From an uncultured Oscillibacter sp. (GTDB lineage Bacteria > Bacillota > Clostridia > Oscillospirales > Oscillospiraceae): 64,000 nt of DNA. Positions 39,774-48,139 of this stretch are shown in pieces; position 1 is the first letter of the stretch, and the number at the start of each line of letters is the position of its first letter. Where the stretch lies: the NCBI GenBank assembly GCA_910576865.1, contig CAJTKE010000002.1:1-64000 (forward strand), written 5' to 3'. The position numbers were made by a program, and so were the translations under genes. The notes below the pieces were generated by a model. It had not been told where the DNA came from. It did no database searches and saw only the letters and a list, made by a program, of their open reading frames with translations.

Positions 39774-42700
39774 ATGGGACGCGTCAGCGAACTTTCCACG
39801 AAAATGAGGTCCGGAGAGGTAACGGTTCAGCCGCTCTCCGCCGTGTCCGGCCAAGGCCGGGCGGAGCGGATGCGCCAGCAGCTTTTGCGGGAGGGGAAAC
39901 AGTCCAGGCAGACGGTCAGGCCGGTGGCGGAGACAACGCGGGCCGCTCCCGCCCCCTCTCTCACGAAGGCCAAGCGGGAAGCCCCCACGGCCACGCTGAA
40001 CCGGGCACCGGTTCAGCGGTGGGAGAATCAGGTCCGGCAGGCCCAGGTGGACATGAACATGGAGGCCATTCTCCGGCTGAACAGGAAGCTGAAGGAGGAG
40101 CGGGCCCGGCAGGGGAAGCAGACCCTGGGGGACCGGGCGTCCGACGTGGCGTCCGCCGTCTTCGGCGGCAGCGGAAGCAGCTTTACAAACCTCGCCGGGT
40201 TCGCCTCGAATCTGGTGCAGAACCCGGAGGCGGACCGGCGGAATATCGCCCAGGCACGAAAAGCGCTTCAAACAGGCCGGACTTCCGACGGAAGGCCCAT
40301 CAACGACGCGCAGCGCAAAACCCTTGAAGAGTCGATTTCCCGGCTGTCCGCTTCCGCGGAGAAGCTGGAGTCCCCGGACAGCTTCACCAACCGGGCCTAC
40401 CGGGCGGCGGACCGCATGGCGGACACCGGGGCGGCGTTCCAGGAGAGCGCCAAGAGAGGCCTGGGGAAGGTGGGGTCCACCGTGGTCGACGCGGCGGTCT
40501 CCATGGGCCAGTCGACGCTTGACTCTGCCATTGGCGCGGCCACCGGGACGGGAATGCTGCCCTTTGTGGCCCGGTCCCTGGGCGGCGGGACCCAGGAGGC
40601 CCGGCGGGGCGGCGCGGACCTGGACCAGCAGCTGCTCTATGGCTCCGCCCAGGCGGCGAAGGAGTACGTGACGGAAAAGCTGTTCGGCCTGTCGGCCCCC
40701 CAGCGGCTGATCGGCGGCGGGTCCTTTGACGACGCCATTGAAAAAGGCATCCGCAAGGCGACGGAGCGTCTGGCCAAAACCCCCGGCGGGCAGAAGCTCG
40801 TCGGGGGCTTGATGACGTGGCTTGCCGGCGGCGCCACGGAGGGCCTGGAAGAGGGCATTGGCTCCGTCATTGAAAACGCGCTCATCAACCCGAACCTCCG
40901 GGACTGGGACCCGGACAAGCGGACCGTGGAGGAGAAGATTTCCGACGGCCTCTATGACATGCTGGTGGGCGGTGTCTCCGGTCTCATGGGCGTGACGAAC
41001 CTGGGGCAGTATCAGGTCAGTCCGGCGGTGCGGGCACAGTATGCCGCCAATCGGGCGGAAGCGGCCCGAGAATCGACGCCAGCGGCAGAGCGGGACGTGG
41101 ATGCCCCCTCCGCCCGGAAGCCCGCAGAAGCCCCGCAAACGGCCCCTAGGGACGTCCTCACGGAAGCAGGACAAGCCGCCGCTTCTCCGGGAGATGTGTC
41201 CAAGTTGGACACATCTCCCGTTCGGGCTGGCCGGGTGACCACCATCCAGCGGCCCTATCAGGGCGTCAAACCGGTTCAGGCGCAAAAAAGCGCCGCCGTG
41301 GTCCAGGTGGACCCCGGCAGCGTGAGAACGGCGCAGAACCGGATCAATGGAGCGCGGAAGCTGGCGGCGGACCCCATGTTCGCCGGGCAGGGGTTCAAGT
41401 CTATCTTGAAGCGAAATCTTCAAAATGCTTTCCGCTCCGCCAAGGGTGTTCCGGTGGAGGGCGTGACCTTTGAAGGGAAGCCGTATCTGGTTGATATCAA
41501 CCGGTCAGCGCTGGGGAAGATCATAAGTGGTTCGGACTTGTCGGCGGAGAGACTTTCTCTGCTTGATATGCTTCCGGATATCGTTCGTAATGGTGAGTAT
41601 ATTGGAAGCGGGGAATACACGGCGCACGGCAGCAAGGCCAAACCTGTTTCCCGCTATGATTACTTTGAAACGCCGGTTACCATCAATGGACAGGATTACA
41701 TAGCGAAGTTTGACGTTGAGGCGCTTCCTGATGTTAATAACTTCCGGACACACCAGATTGTAAAAATAGACCTGATTCAGCCGGAGGGTAGGTTAGCAAG
41801 AAAATCACATGCGCCAGCCTCCGGTGAGTCAGGTCCTTCCGGGAGGACGTCTTCTCCCGGACTTGATTCTACCATAACACAAGGGGCGGAAAATGTCAAT
41901 CCCTTGGGCGGCGACGGGCTGGGGGCGGCGGACGCGGGCTTCACCACCCGGGGCATGGAGGGCCAAGAGCGGACAAGCCGGATGGCGCAGTCTCATCCCT
42001 ACAACAAGGCCCAGGAAGTAGCCACGGCCATGACCAAGGAGGAATACAACCGCCTGTTCCGCTATCAGTCCCAGACGGAGGCCAAGACCACCCATTTGGC
42101 GGAGGAGCTGGTTTATGTCTTGCAGGATGGGAAGAAGACTTTCCTGAAGGACGTGAACGAGGCCCAGTACAACGCGCTGCTGGAAAGCCTCCGGGAGGCC
42201 ACGGCCTGGAACGCTGAGCAGATGGAAGCCGCCCGTATGATTTTGAACGAGCTGGCCGGGAAATCTGTAAATATGGACATTGTATCCGAAGAATACACAA
42301 ACTGGATGAAGGATGTTCGAGAGCATGAGACGGCAACCGGGCAGGGTATCCAGGCCCTTGCAAAATGGTCCAGAGAGAACAAGACCGGGTTTGCGTCGGA
42401 ACGGGACGCACTCAGGAACCTGGAAAAGAGCGGCCTTTCCAAGGAGGAACAAGGCAAAATCTACAGCCGCATTGCGCAGATGGACGGCAGGATCAACGCC
42501 GTGGAGGCGGGAGACACCGCCGCCCTGAAATCCATCATCCTGGAGACAGCGGCGGACCGGGGCCTGATCCGGGGCAGACGGGGGGAGCTTCTCTCCCTGT
42601 GGGCCTCCAAGGCGCTGGACGCCATGACTTTCGACCAGATGAAGCAATTCGCGTTTTCCTCCACCGCCGCGATGTCCTCCGACGTGTCCAAGGCGGACCT

Positions 42701-45038
42701 TGGGCAGATGGTCAAAACCTGCCAAGTGCTTTCCATGCTCTCAAACAAGGCCACGGTGAACCGGAACCTTGTCGGAAACGCCTCATTTTACGGCGTGGAC
42801 GCACTGGCGATGGATGGGGCCGCGCTGCTGGACATGGCGGTATCCAAGGCAACGGGTACCCGGAGCGTCGCCATGGAGCGCTTCGCCCTCAGCCCCCAGG
42901 CCCTGCAGGACGCTTTGCGGGCCGCGTGGATTTCCCAGGCCGAGGTGCTTCTGGACGTGGATATGGGTGGGGAGAAATCCCGGTATGGCACCGGCAGCAA
43001 CCGGACCTTCAAGGCCGGAAGCAAGCACGCCACCGCCCGCTTCCTCTCCGCATTGGAGCGGAACCAAGCTCTTTTCCTCACCGTCCCGGACGAATTTTTC
43101 AAGGGTATGGCGCGGGGAAACGCCGCCGCCACGCAAAAGCTCATCGATCAGGGGAAGATCAAGACAGACAACGCCAATTATGCGGCGGAACAGGCGGACG
43201 CCCTGGCGAAATACCGGACCTTCCAGGATGACACGAAAATCGCAAACGCAATTCAGACCGTTCACGATATCTGCAATATGCTGGTAGGCTTCGGAGACAG
43301 TGGACGGACCATCGGCGGGCACAAGGTCCACTCCTTCGGCATGGGCGATTTCGTCGCCGCCTTTACCAAGGTGGCGGGAAACCTCGCCACCCGGGGTGTT
43401 GAGTATTCCCCTCACAACGCCGTGAAGGGGACGCTGGAGCTTGTCCAGCAGATTCATAACGCCAAAACCGGAAAGGCCGTGGACGCGGCGAAACAGGCCA
43501 GGGGCGTTTCCAACGTGGCCCGGGGCCTGACCGGCGCGGCAATTGCCTGTGTGTTCCGTGGGCTGATTCGGGCCGGGGTCCTCCGGTTGGCGGACGATGA
43601 CGACGACAAGAACGTCGCCGCCTTGAACCGCAGCGAGGGCCTTGACGGCGTGCAATTGAACTTAAGCGCGGCGTATCGTTGGCTGAGGGGAGAGGAGAAC
43701 ACGGAGCCGCAGACCGGCGACACGCTGATCGACGCCTCCAGCCTGGAGCCGATCAATCAGCTGATGTACGCCGCCGCCTATCTGGAGGACGGCCTTTCCG
43801 AAGTGAGTGCCTATCCCGCCGCCGCGCTTTCCTCCGCCGCAGATTTGCCGGTGATGGATACCGTTGGGAATATCGGCAAGCGGGTGTATAAGTACGGGGA
43901 GAAGATCGCGGATGTGACGGCGGAGGAATTGGGACGGACGGCGATTTCCTCCGTAATACCCAACGCCATCCGGGCGGCGGCGCGGGGACTGGATGACCGG
44001 AGCCGTAACTCCTCCGTGAATTTCGACGACGTGGAAGAGGAAGACCCGGTCCGGCGCTTCCTGAATATCATGCTGGAGGCGGCGGGGAAACAGGCCATGA
44101 CCAGCGTTCCCGTGCTGCGGGAGAAGCTGCCGGGCGGCGTTAGCCCCACCGGAGAGGATAAGACCTATCCTACCACCCAATTTTGGAACCTCATGAACGC
44201 CGCCGTGAACCCGCTGGGGGTGAATACATACACCCAGACAGAGCAGTCCAAGGAGTGGCAGCGCCTCCGCGAGGAAACCGGACGGACAGACTTCTATCCC
44301 TCCTCCACAATCCAGAAAACGATCCAGGGGGAAGGACTTGAGAAAAAGCTCTCCTATGAGGAGCGGCAGGACTTCCAGCGGGAGCGGGGAACGTGGATGA
44401 TGCCCATTACCATACAGATGATGGGGAACCGGGGGTATCAGGCCGCCGACAGCGAACGGCAGAGCGATTTGATGGCGGACGTGCGCAGCTTCGCCCACAA
44501 CGCAGCGAAGATCAGCGTACTGGGAGAAGACGGTGTCCCGAAGTGGGTCCGGGAAGCTGTCCGGGCGCAGAGGGAGACCGGCCTCAGCCCGGCGGCGGTC
44601 ATTTATTACCGGGACATGCTGAAAAGGGAAGGGAAACACAAGACGTCCGGCGAGGCAAATTCCGCCGTCCGAAACGCCATTTTCAAAGATTCCTTCTTGA
44701 ATACCGCCCAGAAAAACGCCCTGGACAATTTGATGATTACCGACGGGCTCTATATTGTCCAGAACAAGGATGTGGACTACTCCGACGAGGACAGCTTCTA
44801 TGTAACTCAGCTGTCGGATTCCGCCGTGAAGCATTGGAGCCTTGTCCATGAGAAGATGCCGGGCCTCTCCGGAGAACAGTACGGGACCGCCTGGGAGATT
44901 TCCAACCGGAAGAAGCCGGACGGGAAGGCGTATCCCAAAGCGGAGAAGCTCCGGTTCCTTCGGGAGGAGCTGGACCTGACAGCGGTAGAGGCCAAGCGGC
45001 TTTATGGGTTGATGAAGGAGAGAATTGAGGACGAATAG
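39774..45038 (+). CDS. Giant internal virion (ejection) protein with inserted BECR-like domain
   Basis: 1754 residues. N-terminal helical and Ser/Arg-rich part; Gly/Ala-rich amphipathic stretch (VDAAVSMGQSTLDSAIGAAT) likely to contact membranes; residues about 545-665 form an alpha/beta unit (VTFEGKPYLVDINRSALGKI; TPVTINGQDYIAKFDVEALP; TIVKI-type strand) like polyvalent BECR (barnase-EndoU-ColicinE5-RelE) nuclease domains, followed by their usual Ser/Pro-rich tail. The rest is helical to a DLTAVEAKRLYGLMKERIED end. The DNA of the insert is visibly less GC-rich than its flanks. Confidence 0.7.
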   Translation: MGRVSELSTKMRSGEVTVQPLSAVSGQGRAERMRQQLLREGKQSRQTVRPVAETTRAAPAPSLTKAKREAPTATLNRAPVQRWENQVRQAQVDMNMEAILRLNRKLKEERARQGKQTLGDRASDVASAVFGGSGSSFTNLAGFASNLVQNPEADRRNIAQARKALQTGRTSDGRPINDAQRKTLEESISRLSASAEKLESPDSFTNRAYRAADRMADTGAAFQESAKRGLGKVGSTVVDAAVSMGQSTLDSAIGAATGTGMLPFVARSLGGGTQEARRGGADLDQQLLYGSAQAAKEYVTEKLFGLSAPQRLIGGGSFDDAIEKGIRKATERLAKTPGGQKLVGGLMTWLAGGATEGLEEGIGSVIENALINPNLRDWDPDKRTVEEKISDGLYDMLVGGVSGLMGVTNLGQYQVSPAVRAQYAANRAEAARESTPAAERDVDAPSARKPAEAPQTAPRDVLTEAGQAAASPGDVSKLDTSPVRAGRVTTIQRPYQGVKPVQAQKSAAVVQVDPGSVRTAQNRINGARKLAADPMFAGQGFKSILKRNLQNAFRSAKGVPVEGVTFEGKPYLVDINRSALGKIISGSDLSAERLSLLDMLPDIVRNGEYIGSGEYTAHGSKAKPVSRYDYFETPVTINGQDYIAKFDVEALPDVNNFRTHQIVKIDLIQPEGRLARKSHAPASGESGPSGRTSSPGLDSTITQGAENVNPLGGDGLGAADAGFTTRGMEGQERTSRMAQSHPYNKAQEVATAMTKEEYNRLFRYQSQTEAKTTHLAEELVYVLQDGKKTFLKDVNEAQYNALLESLREATAWNAEQMEAARMILNELAGKSVNMDIVSEEYTNWMKDVREHETATGQGIQALAKWSRENKTGFASERDALRNLEKSGLSKEEQGKIYSRIAQMDGRINAVEAGDTAALKSIILETAADRGLIRGRRGELLSLWASKALDAMTFDQMKQFAFSSTAAMSSDVSKADLGQMVKTCQVLSMLSNKATVNRNLVGNASFYGVDALAMDGAALLDMAVSKATGTRSVAMERFALSPQALQDALRAAWISQAEVLLDVDMGGEKSRYGTGSNRTFKAGSKHATARFLSALERNQALFLTVPDEFFKGMARGNAAATQKLIDQGKIKTDNANYAAEQADALAKYRTFQDDTKIANAIQTVHDICNMLVGFGDSGRTIGGHKVHSFGMGDFVAAFTKVAGNLATRGVEYSPHNAVKGTLELVQQIHNAKTGKAVDAAKQARGVSNVARGLTGAAIACVFRGLIRAGVLRLADDDDDKNVAALNRSEGLDGVQLNLSAAYRWLRGEENTEPQTGDTLIDASSLEPINQLMYAAAYLEDGLSEVSAYPAAALSSAADLPVMDTVGNIGKRVYKYGEKIADVTAEELGRTAISSVIPNAIRAAARGLDDRSRNSSVNFDDVEEEDPVRRFLNIMLEAAGKQAMTSVPVLREKLPGGVSPTGEDKTYPTTQFWNLMNAAVNPLGVNTYTQTEQSKEWQRLREETGRTDFYPSSTIQKTIQGEGLEKKLSYEERQDFQRERGTWMMPITIQMMGNRGYQAADSERQSDLMADVRSFAHNAAKISVLGEDGVPKWVREAVRAQRETGLSPAAVIYYRDMLKREGKHKTSGEANSAVRNAIFKDSFLNTAQKNALDNLMITDGLYIVQNKDVDYSDEDSFYVTQLSDSAVKHWSLVHEKMPGLSGEQYGTAWEISNRKKPDGKAYPKAEKLRFLREELDLTAVEAKRLYGLMKERIEDE

Positions 45039-45050
45039 GGAGAAAGGGGG

Positions 45051-45076
45051 GGAGGCCGGTCGTTTGACCGGCCTCC
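45051..45076 (+). terminator. Terminator at the end of the late operon
   Basis: GGAGGCCGGTC (45051-45061), a GTTT loop, GACCGGCCTCC (45066-45076); a perfect 11-bp stem followed by CTCCTTATC, so T-poor but very stable. Confidence 0.7.
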
Positions 45077-45140
45077 CTCCTTATCACACTTATAACACAT
45101 GAGCCTGGGAAACGCTTGATAGTTTGGGGATTTTGGGTAT

Positions 45141-45152
45141 GAACCCGTTAAA
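45141..45152. repeat. Candidate attR core (12-bp direct repeat)
   Basis: GAACCCGTTAAA, identical to 8289-8300. Host sequence resumes at once: the queH promoter starts 20 bp later. Confidence 0.55.
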
Positions 45153-45172
45153 AATGGCCTGTCCGACGGGAC

Positions 45173-45201
45173 TTGCGGATTCACCCGGGACGTGCTATAC
45201 T
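45173..45201 (+). promoter_or_regulatory. Promoter of queH
   Basis: TTGCGG (45173-45178), 17 bp, TATACT (45196-45201), ending 32 bp before the chosen ATG. Confidence 0.65.
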
Positions 45202-45233
45202 CATCTTATTCACGACGGAAGCGAGGCATGACC

Positions 45234-45803
45234 ATGAATACCGTTCTCCTCCACTGCTGCTGCGCTCCCTGCTCCCTGAGCTGCATCGACCCCCTCCGGG
45301 CCGAGGGAATCGAGCCCGTGGCTTTCTGGTACAACCCCAACATCCACCCCTGGAAGGAGTATCAGGCCCGGCGGGACTGCCTGCTGGAGTACGCCCCCAC
45401 CATCGGCATGGAAATCAGGGTCCGGGAGGACTACGGCCTCCGGGACTTCGTCCGCCATGTGGCGGAGGACATTGACCACCGCTGCGCGTACTGCTATGAG
45501 CACCGGATCGAGGGAACGGCGCGGTACGCCGCCGAAAACGGCTTTTCCGCCTTCACCACCACGCTGCTGGCCAGCCTTTACCAGGACCACGAGGGCATCG
45601 CCCGGGCGGCGGAGAAGTACGCGGCGGAGTACGGCGTGGAGTTTTTGTACCGGGATTTCCGGCCGAACTTCCGGGCCGGGAACCAGCGGGCCCGGGAGCT
45701 GGGATTTTACATGCAGAAGTACTGCGGCTGCGTGTTCTCCGAGCAGGACCGGTACCAGAAGCAGATTGAACGGGACAGGGTGAGGTTCCAGTGCGCGCCT
45801 TGA
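45234..45803 (+). CDS. queH: Epoxyqueuosine reductase QueH
   Basis: 189 residues. HCCCAPCSLSCIDPL at the N-terminus and a CGCVFSEQDRY near the C-terminus are the QueH (DUF208) cysteine motifs that bind iron-sulfur and an extra iron; also CAYCYEHRIEGTA. It makes the last step to queuosine in tRNA, replacing the unrelated QueG. ATG 45234 is chosen as GAGG lies 8 bp upstream. Confidence 0.9.
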   Translation: MNTVLLHCCCAPCSLSCIDPLRAEGIEPVAFWYNPNIHPWKEYQARRDCLLEYAPTIGMEIRVREDYGLRDFVRHVAEDIDHRCAYCYEHRIEGTARYAAENGFSAFTTTLLASLYQDHEGIARAAEKYAAEYGVEFLYRDFRPNFRAGNQRARELGFYMQKYCGCVFSEQDRYQKQIERDRVRFQCAP

Positions 45804-45828
45804 CATTGGACCGAACCCGCCGTATAAT
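45800..45828 (+). promoter_or_regulatory. Perfect consensus sigma-A promoter
   Basis: TTGACA (45800-45805), exactly 17 bp, TATAAT (45823-45828). It overlaps the queH stop codon and drives the coiled-coil gene at 45847. Confidence 0.85.
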
Positions 45829-45846
45829 GAATTTGAGGTGATGGAC

Positions 45847-46272
45847 ATGCTGGACGAGAAAGACCTGCAGGCAATTGCGAAATTAATCAGCGATTCCGAA
45901 TCCCGGATGACTTCCAGAATGACGGAGGAAATCGCCGCCTCGGAGGCCAGGATGACAGCTTCCATGGATGAAAAGCTCTCCGCCTCGGAGGCCAGGATGA
46001 CAGCTTCCATGGATGAAAAGCTCTCCGCCTCGGAGGCCCGCCTGAAAACCTGTGTGGACGAAAAAGTCTCTGCTGCTCAAAGCCACACCCTGGCTTTGAT
46101 GGAGGCGTACTTTGATCCCAAATTCAAGTTGATGGGAGAGAAGATCGACCTTCTGGAAGAGAAGATGGTCACCTTTGAGGACCTGGAGGATATCGAGTCC
46201 CGCCTGGATGTTCTGGAGGCGATCACTCGGAGGAACGTCCGGGAAATCGACAAGCTGAAAAAAGCGCAGTAA
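45847..46272 (+). CDS. Coiled-coil protein with 15-residue tandem repeats
   Basis: 141 residues, helical throughout. The repeat ASEARMTASMDEKLS is present in two exact copies (45-bp DNA units at 45937-45981 and 45982-46026) with weaker copies on each side. The C-terminal half (KIDLLEEKMVTFEDLEDIES) is also coiled coil. No signal or membrane segment. Copy number probably varies by slippage. ATG 45847 has GAGGTG 6 bp before it. Role unknown. Confidence 0.7.
   Translation: MLDEKDLQAIAKLISDSESRMTSRMTEEIAASEARMTASMDEKLSASEARMTASMDEKLSASEARLKTCVDEKVSAAQSHTLALMEAYFDPKFKLMGEKIDLLEEKMVTFEDLEDIESRLDVLEAITRRNVREIDKLKKAQ
45937..46026 (+). repeat. 45-bp tandem repeat, two exact units
   Basis: Two identical 45-bp units inside the coiled-coil gene, followed by a partial third. 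In-frame, so changes in copy number keep the gene open. Confidence 0.85.
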
Positions 46273-46292
46273 CCCTGTTGTTCAGGGCGGCT

Positions 46293-46349
46293 CGGTATTC
46301 CGGACCGCCTTTTTCATATGAAGAGAGGACCGCCCCACAGGGCGGTCCT
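46293..46349. terminator. Two terminators between convergent genes
   Basis: A plus-strand hairpin GGCGG...CCGCC followed by five Ts (about 46287-46315) ends the coiled-coil gene. A second perfect stem AGGACCGCCC/GGGCGGTCCT (about 46326-46350) lies next to it and can serve the minus-strand PFL gene. Confidence 0.75.
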
Positions 46350-46364
46350 TTCTCGTTCCGTTTT

Positions 46365-47723
46365 TCAATTCCGCAGGCTGTGCAGCGGCGCGGGAATCCG
46401 TCCGCCCCGGCTGATGAATCCGGCGGAGGACTCCCGATGAACGGGCATCACCGGGGCGCTGCCCAGCAGCCCCCCCATCTCAATGGTGCCCCCCACGTCC
46501 TTCCCCGGGGCGGGGAGGATGCGGACCGCCGTGGTCTTGTTGTTCACCATGCCTATGGCCGCCTCGTCCGCGATGATCGCCGCGATGGTCTCCGCCGGGG
46601 TGTCCCCGGGGATGGCGATCATGTCCAGGCCCACGGAGCAGACGCAGGTCATGGCCTCCAGCTTGTCGATGCAGAGGGTCCCGGAGCGGGCGGCGGCGAT
46701 CATGCCCTCGTCCTCGCTGACGGGGATGAAGGCCCCGGAGAGTCCCCCCACGCTGGAGGAGGCCATGACGCCGCCCTTTTTCACCGCGTCGTTCAGCATG
46801 GCCAGGGCCGCCGTGGTGCCGTGGGTGCCACAGACCTCCAGGCCCAGCTCCTCCAGAATCCTGGCCACGCTATCCCCGATGGCGGGGGTGGGGGCCAGAC
46901 TCAAATCCACGATGCCGAAGGGCGTGTCCAGCCGCCGGCTGGCCTCCTGGGCCACCAGCTGGCCCATGCGGGTCACCCGGAAGGCGGTCTTCTTGATGGT
47001 CTCCGCCACCACGTCCAGAGGCTGACCCTTCACGGCCTGGAGGGCGTGGTACACGACGCCGGGACCGGAGACGCCCACGTTGATGACCTTCTCCGCCTCC
47101 CCCGCGCCGTGGAAGGCCCCGGCCATGAAGGGGTTGTCCTCCACGGCGTTGCAGAACACCACCAGCTTCGCGCAGCCAAGGCCGTCCCGGTCCGCCGTGC
47201 GGTCCGCGGTCTCCCGGATGACGCGGCCCATGAGGCTGACGGCGTCCATGTTGATGCCCGCCCGGGTGGAACCCACGTTGACGGAGGAGCAGACCAGCTC
47301 CGTCCGGGCCAGGGCCTCCGGGATGGAGCGGATGAGGCGCTCGTCCGCGCGGGTCAGCCCCTTCTGGACCAGGGCGGAGTACCCCCCGATGAAGTTCACC
47401 CCGCAGTTCTTCGCCGCACGGTCCAGGGCCATGGCGAAGGGGACGTGGTCCTCCGTCTCGCTGGCCCCGGCCACCAGGGCCATGGGGGTGACGGAGATGC
47501 GCTTGTTCACGATGGGAATGCCGAACTCGTCCTCGATGTCCTGGCCGGTTTTCACCAGGTTTTCGGCGCAGCGGCAGATCTTCTCATAGATCTTCTCACA
47601 GGCCCGCTTCGGGTCCGGGTCGCAGCAGGAGAGGAGGGAGATGCCCATGGTGATGGTGCGGATGTCCAGGTGCTGCTGGTCGATCATCTCGATGGTGGAG
47701 AGAATTTCCTTCTGATTCAGCAT
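46365..47723 (-). CDS. PFL family protein (DUF711/UPF0210)
   Basis: 452 residues. IDQQHLDIRTITMGISLLSC at the start, GGYSALVQKGLTRADERLIR, VGSTRAGINMDAV, GAGEAEKVINVGVSGPGVVY and LCIDKLEAMTCVCSVGLDMI identify the DUF711 family, whose fold resembles pyruvate formate-lyase but has no proven reaction. It is encoded 12 bp after an ACT-domain gene, the standard pairing, and is thought to be allosterically linked to it. Confidence 0.9.
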   Translation of the reverse strand: MLNQKEILSTIEMIDQQHLDIRTITMGISLLSCCDPDPKRACEKIYEKICRCAENLVKTGQDIEDEFGIPIVNKRISVTPMALVAGASETEDHVPFAMALDRAAKNCGVNFIGGYSALVQKGLTRADERLIRSIPEALARTELVCSSVNVGSTRAGINMDAVSLMGRVIRETADRTADRDGLGCAKLVVFCNAVEDNPFMAGAFHGAGEAEKVINVGVSGPGVVYHALQAVKGQPLDVVAETIKKTAFRVTRMGQLVAQEASRRLDTPFGIVDLSLAPTPAIGDSVARILEELGLEVCGTHGTTAALAMLNDAVKKGGVMASSSVGGLSGAFIPVSEDEGMIAAARSGTLCIDKLEAMTCVCSVGLDMIAIPGDTPAETIAAIIADEAAIGMVNNKTTAVRILPAPGKDVGGTIEMGGLLGSAPVMPVHRESSAGFISRGGRIPAPLHSLRN

Positions 47724-47735
47724 GAGGGCCCCTCC

Positions 47736-48005
47736 TTAAATGCTGTGCATGGCGTCGAAGATCTCTTCCCGCTGGATGCGGATGGAGAGGCCCATCTCCG
47801 CCCCCAGCTCGCCCAGGCCCTTCCCCAGCTCGCCGAAGCTGGCGGTGGACTTGCTGACGTCCACCGCCATGACCATGGTGAAAGCCCCCTGGAGGATGGT
47901 CTGGGAGATGTCCAGGATGTTGACGTTGTAATTTGCCAGGCGGTTGCAGACGGCGGCGATGATGCCCACCCGGTCCTGTCCCAGTACGGTGACGATGGCG
48001 TTCAT
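47736..48005 (-). CDS. ACT-domain regulatory protein (UPF0237)
   Basis: 89 residues. MNAIVTVLGQDRVGIIAAVC with NVNILDISQTILQGAFTMVM is a single ACT domain of the UPF0237 type, the usual partner of DUF711 proteins. It probably senses an amino acid. Located downstream of aspartokinase. Confidence 0.9.
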   Translation of the reverse strand: MNAIVTVLGQDRVGIIAAVCNRLANYNVNILDISQTILQGAFTMVMAVDVSKSTASFGELGKGLGELGAEMGLSIRIQREEIFDAMHSI

Positions 48006-48045
48006 GGTTGCTCCTCCTTGATTTTTATTTTCACTGTCCTGACGC

Positions 48046-48122
48046 CCTGTAGGGGCGGGCCTCCGTGCCCGCCCGTCCCAAAAACGGGAGAGCGGGCCGG
48101 GACAGAGCCCGGCCCCTACAGG
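48046..48122. repeat. Dispersed REP-like inverted repeat
   Basis: CCTGTAGGGGCGGGC (48046-48060) and GCCCGGCCCCTACAGG (48107-48122) are near-perfect inverted arms around smaller GCCCGCCC/GGGCGGGC-type hairpins. The same TAGGGGCGG unit is found in the prophage portal gene. I recall such repeats being scattered in Oscillospiraceae genomes; copy number here cannot be checked. Confidence 0.65.
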
Positions 48123-48139
48123 TCCGCTGGACGCAAGAT

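Larger units (their letters stand above)
8289..45152. mobile_element. Intact P22-type (short-tailed) temperate prophage, about 37 kb
   Basis: The element is bounded by the 12-bp repeat. It holds integrase, repressor switch, replication genes, terminase, portal, coat, scaffold, gp10-like hub, fibre, holin, amidase and two large ejection-type proteins. No tape-measure, tube or sheath gene is present, which points to a podovirus. All structural genes have open frames. On excision the two host promoters facing away from each other would be rejoined in a compact intergenic region. Confidence 0.9.

Noticed and set aside
37035..41423. A 1462-codon open frame on the minus strand
   Set aside because: It is antisense to two well-supported virion genes, has no ribosome site and its product is low-complexity Pro/Gly/Arg text caused by high GC.
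8289..45152. tRNA genes at the prophage ends or inside it
   Set aside because: No cloverleaf or tRNA 3' end was recognised at either junction.
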